Shown one piece after another: positions 1-4,711 of a DNA stretch of 5,842 nucleotides; within the stretch, counting starts at the first letter, position 1; every line of letters starts with the position of its first letter. Source of the stretch: Dehalococcoidales bacterium. Lineage in GTDB: Bacteria > Chloroflexota > Dehalococcoidia > Dehalococcoidales > UBA3254. The stretch is taken from positions 1 to 5,842 of the forward strand of contig JAQULX010000203.1 in assembly GCA_028718465.1 (NCBI GenBank), written 5' to 3'. The notes under the pieces were generated by a model, which had not been told where the DNA came from, did not search any database, and saw only the letters and a list, made by a program, of their open reading frames with translations. The position numbers and the translations under genes were made by a program.

Positions 1-30
1 TATCAGTATCTTCTCTTTTATCGCGCTCAC
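1..30 (-). CDS. Possible 5' end of a divergent gene, cut by the window edge
   Basis: Reading leftward, a GTG codon at 30-28 opens an unbroken frame to the window edge that would read (M)SAIKEKILI. A purine-rich AGAGGGG sequence sits about 5 nt upstream on the same strand, a good Shine-Dalgarno position; a second in-frame GTG at 33-31 is an alternative start. The KEKILI run resembles the first beta strand of many receiver domains (KILIVDD) but also other Rossmann-like starts. Ten codons cannot identify a family, so this is a tentative gene start with no assigned function. If it is real, the region up to 384 is a divergent intergenic region shared with the oxidoreductase gene. Confidence 0.3.
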   Translation of the reverse strand, partial: MSAIKEKILI

Positions 31-69
31 CACCGCCCCTCTGCGCCGCACGTCTGGATGAAGGTGCAG

Positions 70-113
70 CTTATTTAATTCTAACCCAATTCTTACCGGA
101 TTCTATCCGCTAA
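70..113 (+). promoter_or_regulatory. Tandem 11-bp direct-repeat array I (Pho-box-like)
   Basis: Four consecutive 11-bp units start at 70, 81, 92 and 103: CTTATTTAATT, CTAACCCAATT, CTTACCGGATT and CTATCCGCTAA. The first three end in ATT, and the last three share CTNNCC. An 11-bp period places each unit on the same DNA face, as for head-to-tail dimers of OmpR/PhoB-family regulators. In the rightward direction there is no convincing -10 box at the spacing seen in the other arrays (118-123 is only TTTATT). The array may therefore be an upstream site for the oxidoreductase gene or serve the possible divergent gene. The repeats are seen directly; regulator binding is inferred. Confidence 0.5.
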
Positions 114-277
114 AGCTTTTATTTTTTTGCTTTTTATACGGGCAGAAGAAGAACAGTTTAGCCGAGAAACCTTACGTAATCCTGCCACGTAAAGAGCACA
201 ATTATACCTATACTGAATATACTTGCCTGATAAAGGACTGAAAAAAGCGCTCCTGCAATATCGGATTGACCTCGACT
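114..277. other. Intergenic stretch with no assignable feature
   Basis: This AT-rich stretch lies between the two 11-bp repeat arrays. It holds a T-rich run at about 117-136 flanked by AAAGC (112-116) and GCTTT (129-133), and a TATACG at 135-140 that could be a weak -10 box without a good -35. A minus-strand open frame covers 93-302, but it has an unusual low-complexity composition, no recognisable domain, and runs through both promoter arrays, so I do not call it. Nothing else is supportable here. Confidence 0.5.
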
Positions 278-321
278 CTAACCGCATTCTAACCGTTATC
301 AAACGGTTTTTTAACCGAACA
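278..321 (+). promoter_or_regulatory. Tandem 11-bp direct-repeat array II upstream of the oxidoreductase gene
   Basis: Four 11-bp units start at 278, 289, 300 and 311: CTAACCGCATT, CTAACCGTTAT, CAAACGGTTTT and TTAACCGAACA. Units 1, 2 and 4 carry TAACCG at exact 11-bp or 22-bp intervals (279, 290, 312); the third is degenerate (AAACGG at 301). The core resembles the (C/T)TTAACCT units with 3-nt spacers described for the cyanobacterial SphR (PhoB-type) Pho box. The last unit overlaps the -35 position of the TATACT at 326, the geometry of an activator-dependent promoter. The repeats are seen; a PhoB/OmpR-type regulator binding here is inferred. Confidence 0.6.
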
Positions 322-325
322 GTTT

Positions 326-331
326 TATACT
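326..331 (+). promoter_or_regulatory. -10 box of the oxidoreductase promoter
   Basis: TATACT matches the sigma70-type -10 consensus at five of six bases. The usual -35 position is occupied by repeat array II rather than a TTGACA-like hexamer, which fits activation by a bound regulator. The last TTAACC (311-316) is 9 nt upstream. Initiation near 338 would give a leader of about 47 nt that contains the AAGGAG ribosome binding site at 372-377. Confidence 0.5.
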
Positions 332-384
332 ATTTCTAGTGCACTTTATAGTGTCGCAAGTTGATGTTCCCAAGGAGATAAAGA

Positions 385-1422
385 ATGATCAATGTCGGCG
401 TTGTTGGCTGCGGTTACTGGGGGCCCAAGCTTATCCGGAATTTCTATGAGATACCTGAATCTAACCTGGCTCTGGTATGCGATCTGGATGAGGTCAGGCT
501 CCGCCAGGTTAAAAGGCAGTACCCGCATGTAGAGACTACCACCAGTTTTAATGGTCTCCTCCAGGACGGCGTCGATGCCGTTGTAATAGCTACCCCGGTG
601 AACACTCATTATAAGCTCGTTAAAGAGGCTTTATCCCGGGGAAAGCACGTTCTGGTTGAAAAGCCCATGACCAGCTCCAGCCGGGAAGCCCGTGAACTGA
701 CGGAACTGGCGGCGGAGCAGAACCGTGTTTTAATGGTCGGACATATTTATGAATATCATCCGGCAGTGGACTTTCTAAAACAGCTAATCAAAAACGGCGA
801 ACTAGGGGAAATCTACGCTATCGACGCTCACCGGCTAAACCTGGGTCTATTCCGGTCGGATGTAAATGTTCTCTGGGACCTGGGACCTCATGATTTGAGC
901 ATCGTTCTGACCTTGATGGATAGGGAGCCGGTCCTGGTCAGCGCTCGCGGCTCCGGCCACCTGAACCCCAACCTCTGTGATCTGGCTTACCTGGAGCTTA
1001 TTTTTCCGAGCGGGACTTCAGCCCATATTCATTTGAGCTGGCTGGACCCCCGCAAGGTGCGTCAGGTGACCATTATCGGCAGTAAAAAAATGGCTTTTTA
1101 TGATGACGTGGCGGAGGCGGAAAAAGTATTCCTTTATGACAAGGGGTGCGCATTCAACACCGCTGCTCCCTGCTATCATTACGGCGACGTCACCATCCCT
1201 TTCATTTCCAGTGTGGAGCCTCTCAAAGTCGAATGCAGTCATTTTCTCCAGTGCGTTCAGGATGGGACAACTCCCAGAACAGACGGCATGGCGGGGCTGA
1301 AGATAATCAACATTCTCGAAGCTGCCAACAAATCGATGCTCAATGGCGGCCAGAGAATAAACCTGAAGCCAGTTAGCTTCACCAGGAAAACCGGGGACAG
1401 ACAGGTAATTAATGTAAAATAG
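385..1422 (+). CDS. Gfo/Idh/MocA family NAD(P)-dependent oxidoreductase
   Basis: This is a complete 345-residue cytosolic enzyme of the usual family length. An N-terminal Rossmann domain begins with VGVVGCGYWG (dinucleotide loop GCGYWG at residues 8-13), has an acidic D33 at the end of strand 2 that suggests NAD(H) preference, and carries the family EKP motif at 92-94 whose Lys is normally catalytic. The C-terminal half has the substrate-side motif DLGPHD (165-170), where the His is the usual second catalytic residue. Proteins of this type commonly oxidise or reduce nucleotide sugars; the GYWGPK and LWDLGPHDLS segments resemble UDP-GlcNAc(A) 3-dehydrogenases of the WlbA/WbpB group. The aminotransferase and acyltransferase normally paired with those enzymes are not in this window, so the substrate is unknown. 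The start is set by AAGGAG at 372-377, 7 nt upstream. The gene appears monocistronic, behind an 11-bp repeat promoter. Confidence 0.92.
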   Translation: MINVGVVGCGYWGPKLIRNFYEIPESNLALVCDLDEVRLRQVKRQYPHVETTTSFNGLLQDGVDAVVIATPVNTHYKLVKEALSRGKHVLVEKPMTSSSREARELTELAAEQNRVLMVGHIYEYHPAVDFLKQLIKNGELGEIYAIDAHRLNLGLFRSDVNVLWDLGPHDLSIVLTLMDREPVLVSARGSGHLNPNLCDLAYLELIFPSGTSAHIHLSWLDPRKVRQVTIIGSKKMAFYDDVAEAEKVFLYDKGCAFNTAAPCYHYGDVTIPFISSVEPLKVECSHFLQCVQDGTTPRTDGMAGLKIINILEAANKSMLNGGQRINLKPVSFTRKTGDRQVINVK

Positions 1423-1537
1423 TTCCATGGTAAAGAATTTTAAAATGTGAAATTCCAAACAACTCCCCGGAGTGCCCTGAAAAAGCTGGCAGGTCTTAAC
1501 CAGTTGGTTTAGGCAGAAGCTTATTTTATTTTTCTGA

Positions 1538-1557
1538 CCTCCAAGAGCCTCCAAGAG
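1538..1557. repeat. 10-bp tandem repeat, two copies
   Basis: CCTCCAAGAG is repeated exactly, head to tail, at 1538-1547 and 1548-1557. The sequence also allows small hairpins: ACCTC (1537-1541) with GAGGT (1555-1559), or CCTC (1548-1551) with GAGG (1555-1558). No T tract follows, so it is not a canonical terminator. It is probably a local duplication with no known role. Confidence 0.6.
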
Positions 1558-1578
1558 GTTAAATATCCAGAACCACGG

Positions 1579-1608
1579 TAATCCGGACTCCTCCCCGGAT
1601 TAGAGTCC
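1579..1608. repeat. Two overlapping, mutually exclusive inverted repeats
   Basis: Hairpin A pairs TAATCCGG (1579-1586) with CCGGATTA (1595-1602), a perfect 8-bp stem with an 8-nt loop. Hairpin B pairs GGACTC (1585-1590) with GAGTCC (1603-1608), a perfect 6-bp stem with a 12-nt loop. They compete for bases 1585-1586, so only one complete form can exist at a time. No T tract follows either. The site could be a DNA operator, a 3'-end stabilising structure for the upstream transcript, or a remnant element. Confidence 0.5.
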
Positions 1609-1738
1609 ATTCTTAGTTTATCTCCTGTTAAATCAGTCGTTTCCTGCACGCTTTGATCAGAGCAAGATTCCCTTTGTTGATTTTGTGCCCCTAAATCTGC
1701 GGGCGAACCCGGAGATTCAGCAGAAATATCCGATAAGG

Positions 1739-1766
1739 TTTAACGCCAGCAGAATGATAATATAAT
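1739..1766 (+). promoter_or_regulatory. Sigma70-type promoter of the DUF488 gene
   Basis: A perfect TATAAT (-10) lies at 1761-1766, with a TTTAAC -35-like hexamer at 1739-1744 and a 16-bp spacer. Transcription should begin near 1773, about 35 nt before the start codon. The -35 matches the consensus only partly (3 of 6), but the -10 is consensus and well placed. Confidence 0.6.
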
Positions 1767-1775
1767 TAACATTAG

Positions 1776-1791
1776 AGCGTTTAAGAACGCT
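1776..1791 (+). promoter_or_regulatory. Leader dyad between promoter and ribosome binding site
   Basis: AGCGTT (1776-1781) and AACGCT (1786-1791) form a perfect 6-bp inverted repeat around TAAG. It begins just after the expected transcription start and ends 5 nt before the GAGGTG ribosome binding site (1797-1802). This position suits a repressor operator or an RNA hairpin at the 5' end of the message that affects stability or initiation. The dyad is seen; the role is inferred. Confidence 0.45.
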
Positions 1792-1807
1792 GATGCGAGG
1801 TGATGAA

Positions 1808-2176
1808 ATGTTAAAGATAAAGAGGGCTTATGACAAGCCGGAATCCACTGATGGCAGAAGAGTATTAATCGACCGGCTGTGGCCCCGTGGCTTAAGCAAA
1901 GCTAAGGCTAAAATAGATGAATGGCTGAAGGATTTGGGCCCCAGCACCGAACTGCGGAAATGGTTCGGCCATGACCCGGGAAAATGGGAAGAGTTCCGAC
2001 AGAAGTACCTTCAAGAATTATCAGGGCCCGGCAAGACGGCCCTTCTGGAGAAAATCGCCCGGATGGCTGAACAGACCGATGTTACGCTGGTCTACAGTGC
2101 CCGGGATACCCCACACAGCGATGTCAAAGTGGTAGAGGAACTGGTCATGAGTATGATGCGACAGGCTCAGGCATGA
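1808..2176 (+). CDS. DUF488 family (YeaO-like) protein
   Basis: This is a 122-residue soluble protein of normal length for the family (E. coli YeaO is of similar size). Signature motifs are RVLIDRLWPRGLSK (18-31), STELRKWFGHDP (46-57), KWEEFRQKY (59-67) and the C-terminal core VTLVYSARD (92-100). The biochemical function of the family is not established; conserved Arg, Asp, Trp and His residues suggest a binding or catalytic pocket. The ATG at 1808 is preferred over an in-frame ATG at 1793 because GAGGTG (1797-1802) sits 5 nt before it, whereas the upstream ATG has no such site and would add only MRGDE. The usual C-terminal HN-type tail is modified here (ARDTPHSDVKVVEEL). The gene has its own promoter and appears monocistronic. 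Confidence 0.9.
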   Translation: MLKIKRAYDKPESTDGRRVLIDRLWPRGLSKAKAKIDEWLKDLGPSTELRKWFGHDPGKWEEFRQKYLQELSGPGKTALLEKIARMAEQTDVTLVYSARDTPHSDVKVVEELVMSMMRQAQA

Positions 2177-2262
2177 ATGTTTCGAATGGTCACACTATCA
2201 CCCGACGGCATCTTCAACTATTCTCAGCTTTTGCATTTCCGATAGAATTTATGTAAACTTCA

Positions 2263-2417
2263 GGTGATCGCCATAAAAATGATATTAATCACCCACGTTG
2301 CGGCTTAAGCAAGTTGTAACCTCAAAGGACCATGAGCCGGGGCCGGCTGAACCCCGGCCGAGCCGGCCCCGGTCACCTTGTCTACTTGCGCAGGCCGTGG
2401 GTGACCCGGCCCCGGCT
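2263..2417. repeat. GC-rich cluster of competing inverted repeats
   Basis: Several perfect complementary pairs are interlaced in this non-coding stretch. CCGGGGCCGGCT (2337-2348) pairs with AGCCGGCCCCGG (2361-2372), 12 bp around a 12-nt loop. AGCCGGGGCCGG (2335-2346) also pairs perfectly with CCGGCCCCGGCT (2406-2417). TCACCCACG (2289-2297) pairs with CGTGGGTGA (2396-2404). GGTCACC (2371-2377) pairs with GGTGACC (2400-2406). GGTGAT (2263-2268) pairs with ATCACC (2288-2293). Many of these exclude one another, so two or more alternative folds exist. No T tract follows the strong hairpin, so it is not a standard intrinsic terminator. It could be a structured RNA or leader, an mRNA 3'-end element for the DUF488 gene, or a palindromic DNA repeat. 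The rest of the 2177-2488 gap shows nothing apart from the promoter near 2437-2468. Confidence 0.55.
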
Positions 2418-2436
2418 ACCGTAAGCGTAAAGTGAA

Positions 2437-2468
2437 TTAATAATTTCTTAATATTTTTATACTAGCAT
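2437..2468 (+). promoter_or_regulatory. Promoter of the two-component operon with an 11-bp direct repeat
   Basis: TTAATA occurs at 2437-2442 and 2448-2453, exactly 11 bp apart (N5 between), matching the TT(A/C/T)A(C/T)A repeat style of the Bacillus PhoP box. A TATACT -10 box follows at 2458-2463, the same hexamer as at the oxidoreductase promoter; a weaker TAGCAT at 2463-2468 lies 9 nt after the repeat, the spacing seen at the other two promoters. There is no good -35. The sequence is AT-rich, so the repeat is less striking than the others. Autoregulation by the downstream regulator is inferred. Confidence 0.45.
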
Positions 2469-2488
2469 TAGATCGAGGAACAGAGCCC

Positions 2489-3187
2489 ATGCCCGGTAAA
2501 AAGGTACTGATAGTGGATGACGACGCCAAAATTGTCGAACTGGTCAAGCTTTATCTGACCAGGGACAGCTATTCCGTTCTGACGGCCAGCGACGGCAACG
2601 AGGCGCTCCGCCTGGCCCGTGAAGCGCGTCCCGACCTGATAGTACTGGATATCATGCTGCCTGGAATCAACGGACTGGAGGTCTGCCGCACCCTGAGGAA
2701 TGAGTCCTCCGTTCCTGTTATCCTGCTTACCGCCAGGACTACCGAAGAAGACCGCATAATCGGGCTGGATACGGGCGCGGACGACTATGTCACCAAGCCT
2801 TTCAGTCCTAAAGAGCTGGCTGCCCGGGTTCGGGCAGTACTCCGACGCACTCCCGATGAGATGCTCCGGATGGGTCCGGAGGAGGTCCGTTCCGGAGACC
2901 TGGCCATTAATTTCCTCCGGCACGAAGTTTTCCTGGCTGGCCGATCGCTTGAGCTCACACCGGTTGAATTTAAGCTGCTGGGGGTGCTGATGCGGGAGCC
3001 GAATCGGGTTTTCAGCCGCGCCCAACTGGTTGAAAAAGTCATGGGATATGATTTTGACGGATTCGACCGCACTATCGATGTGCATATTTTAAATCTGCGG
3101 CGGAAGCTGGAACCAGATGCCAGTCATCCCCGCTTTATCAAGACGGTTTATGGCTCGGGGTATAAGTTCAGCGGGGGAACGGAATGA
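2489..3187 (+). CDS. OmpR/PhoB-family response regulator
   Basis: This is a complete 232-residue transcription factor of typical length. The receiver domain (about 4-120) has the acidic pocket D10/D11, phospho-acceptor D54 (VLDIMLPG), switch residues T81 and Y100, and K103 in TKPF. After a short linker, the winged-helix effector domain (about 133-228) shows LTPVEFKLL (156-164), the recognition-helix region [14 protein letters not shown] (194-207), and the wing TVYGSGYKF (219-227). Phosphorylated by the adjacent kinase, it should dimerise and bind direct repeats with a spacing near 11 bp. The GAGGAA site at 2475-2480 sits 8 nt before the ATG. Its stop overlaps the kinase start by 4 nt (ATGA), indicating translational coupling. 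Subgroup assignment (BaeR-, PhoB- or ResD-like) is not possible by eye. Likely targets, by inference, are the 11-bp repeat promoters in this window. Confidence 0.95.
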   Translation: MPGKKVLIVDDDAKIVELVKLYLTRDSYSVLTASDGNEALRLAREARPDLIVLDIMLPGINGLEVCRTLRNESSVPVILLTARTTEEDRIIGLDTGADDYVTKPFSPKELAARVRAVLRRTPDEMLRMGPEEVRSGDLAINFLRHEVFLAGRSLELTPVEFKLLGVLMREPNRVFSRAQLVEKVMGYDFDGFDRTIDVHILNLRRKLEPDASHPRFIKTVYGSGYKFSGGTE

Positions 3188-4590
3188 TCCACAGCCTTCA
3201 GTTTCGCCTTATGCTGGCTTTTCTGCTGGTGATCCTGGTTACTATCGGCAGCGTTTCCTTTTTTGTTGTTCGGAGCAGCCTGGGTGAAATCAGGCGTCTG
3301 GAGGAATATAATAACCAGGTCCGCGCTGCCAGAGTAGAATATATCTTGTCCCGCTATTACCTCCTGAACCAGGACTGGTCTGGAATCCAGCCCCTGGTGG
3401 AGCAGCTTTCTACCATGGAAGAAAGACGTATAATAGTCACCGATTTAGACGGCATTGTAATGGCGGACTCCCAGAACAACCTTATTGGAAAGGAATACCG
3501 CACCCCTGATAAAGGCATACCACTGTCAATACTCCTCACCGGTCCCCGTCGTTTGCCTTTCCCGGCAAACCCCGGTTCTTCAGCACCGGCAATAAACCCG
3601 GCTGGCTCTTTCGGCACGCTCTATATCAGTTCCCAGGATTCTCCGGTGATCGCTATTTATCTTTCCAGCGCTATAAGCCGTTTTTTCATCTTGGGAAGCC
3701 TGATCGCGATCATTATCGCTCTTATTTTGACCTATTTTATTTCCCGCCGCATCACTTCACCAATCCGGGTGCTCACCTCCACGGCTGAGAAGCTGGGGCA
3801 GGGGGATTTTGCTCAGAGAGTACAGGTGCAAAGTCAGGATGAAGTGGGAAAGCTGGCCAGGAAATTCAACCTGATGGCCAGCGACCTTGAACGTCTGGAA
3901 AAGCTGCGCCGGAGGATCGTCGCTGATATAGCCCATGAGCTGCGGACTCCGCTGTCCAATATCGCAGGTTACCTGGAAGCCATTCGTGACGGAGTCGTAA
4001 AACCGGATACGGCCACCATCGCTTCGCTGAGTGAAGAAGTCGATCTGCTTTCTCGGCTGGTAAACGATCTCCAGGAACTGGCTATGGCTGACGCCGGTGA
4101 CCTCAAACTGATTTGCCAGCCTGAAGACCTGGGACAAATCATCGAGCAATCCGTCAAAGCTATCCGGGTCAAAGCGCAGGACAAAGATCTGGAAGTCTCA
4201 GTGGATATTCCCTCAGGTTTACCCCTGGTCAATGTCGATTATCACCGCATCAGCCAGGTATTACATAACTTTCTATCCAATGCCATCACTCATACTGCCG
4301 CCGGCGGGAAAATAACGGTATCGGCCAGGCGGAACGATCGCTCGATAAAGGTCAGCGTCGCCGATAACGGCGCAGGCATTCCGGCGGAAGACCTGCCGCA
4401 TATGTTTGAACGCTTTTACAGGGTGGACAAGTCCCGGACCAGGGCCGGGGGCGGCAGCGGGCTGGGCCTTACTATAGCCAAACGTCTGGTGGAAGCCCAC
4501 GGAGGCGCCGTAGAGGTCCAGAGTGAGCCGGGTAAAGGCAGCGTTTTTTCCTTCACCCTGCCCGCGCAGGGGCAATTACAAGCGCAATAA
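3184..4590 (+). CDS. Membrane sensor histidine kinase, HAMP type (BaeS/PhoR-like)
   Basis: This is a complete 468-residue kinase. TM1 spans about 9-29 and TM2 about 167-186, enclosing an extracytoplasmic sensor of about 135 residues. The sensor has a PAS/Cache-like strand motif ([13 protein letters not shown], then LIGKE, 84-104) and a Pro/Ser/Gly-rich segment near 119-142. HAMP follows (about 187-240: [23 protein letters not shown]), then the dimerisation helix with H251 in [10 protein letters not shown]. The ATPase domain shows the N box [11 protein letters not shown] (361-371), G1 DNGAGI (394-399), F box FERFY (408-412) and G2 GGGSGLGL (422-429). The [10 protein letters not shown] stretch after the His resembles BaeS-type kinases. 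All catalytic motifs look intact. The start overlaps the regulator stop by 4 nt, so the two form one operon. The signal sensed is unknown; adjacency to an efflux adaptor suggests an envelope or export cue. Confidence 0.95.
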   Translation: MIHSLQFRLMLAFLLVILVTIGSVSFFVVRSSLGEIRRLEEYNNQVRAARVEYILSRYYLLNQDWSGIQPLVEQLSTMEERRIIVTDLDGIVMADSQNNLIGKEYRTPDKGIPLSILLTGPRRLPFPANPGSSAPAINPAGSFGTLYISSQDSPVIAIYLSSAISRFFILGSLIAIIIALILTYFISRRITSPIRVLTSTAEKLGQGDFAQRVQVQSQDEVGKLARKFNLMASDLERLEKLRRRIVADIAHELRTPLSNIAGYLEAIRDGVVKPDTATIASLSEEVDLLSRLVNDLQELAMADAGDLKLICQPEDLGQIIEQSVKAIRVKAQDKDLEVSVDIPSGLPLVNVDYHRISQVLHNFLSNAITHTAAGGKITVSARRNDRSIKVSVADNGAGIPAEDLPHMFERFYRVDKSRTRAGGGSGLGLTIAKRLVEAHGGAVEVQSEPGKGSVFSFTLPAQGQLQAQ

Positions 4591-4623
4591 TTTCCACATC
4601 CCAACGTCCTTCACAATCACCTA

Positions 4624-4670
4624 TCACCATTACCTTAACATTTGCTTAACATTCTGGTAGTATGTTTAAT
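4624..4670 (+). promoter_or_regulatory. Promoter of the efflux adaptor with 11-bp direct repeats (array III)
   Basis: TTAACA occurs at 4635-4640 and 4646-4651 with N5 between, an exact 11-bp period extended to CTTAACATT in both copies. A third, weaker unit (TCACCA, 4624-4629) lies one period upstream. This is the TTAACA-type repeat described for the Bacillus PhoP box. TATGTT (4661-4666) follows 9 nt after the last repeat; TTTAAT (4665-4670) is an alternative -10 box. The repeats occupy the -35 region, as in activator-dependent promoters. The 121-nt gap after the kinase gene has no clear terminator, so the adaptor may also be read through from the two-component operon. Confidence 0.6.
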
Positions 4671-4711
4671 ACGAATCCACAAAGCAAAAGCATGAAGGTG
4701 CAGGTGATAAA

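Larger units (their letters stand above)
1423..1738. other. Non-coding spacer after the oxidoreductase gene
   Basis: I find no convincing gene here. A minus-strand open frame extends into this region from inside the oxidoreductase gene (1018-1554), but it is an antisense shadow. There are several small dyads: ACTC/GAGT at 1462-1473, AACC/GGTT at 1498-1509, AAGCT/AAGCTT-type arms at 1483-1487 and 1518-1522 followed by a T-rich run (1521-1533), and the hairpins near 1579-1608 listed separately. The arms at 1483-1522 plus the T-rich run are the best, but weak, candidate for an intrinsic terminator of the upstream gene. A 9-mer, CTCCCCGGA, occurs at 1463-1471 and again at 1591-1599. Confidence 0.4.

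Noticed and set aside
93..302. Minus-strand open frame of 69 codons in the first intergenic region
   Set aside because: It runs through both 11-bp repeat arrays, has an Arg/Ser/Tyr-rich composition without a domain, and its reading frame is explained by chance in short non-coding DNA.
1018..1554. Minus-strand open frame of 178 codons
   Set aside because: It is antisense to the well-supported oxidoreductase gene for most of its length, shows no family motif, and has no convincing ribosome binding site.
1579..1608. H-type pseudoknot formed by both dyads at once
   Set aside because: Simultaneous pairing of 1579-1584/1597-1602 and 1585-1590/1603-1608 would leave no connecting loop nucleotides across either stem, which is sterically unlikely; alternative hairpins are simpler.
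1793..1807. Upstream ATG as the DUF488 start
   Set aside because: It lies over the ribosome binding site of the ATG at 1808 and would add five residues not expected before the conserved family N-terminus.
2337..2372. 12-bp GC-rich hairpin as an intrinsic terminator of the DUF488 gene
   Set aside because: The stem is strong but is followed by TCACCTTGTC rather than a T tract, and it lies about 160 nt after the stop codon.
2468..3085. Minus-strand open frame of 205 codons opposite the response regulator
   Set aside because: The plus-strand protein has every receiver and winged-helix motif; the antisense translation shows none and is a composition artefact.
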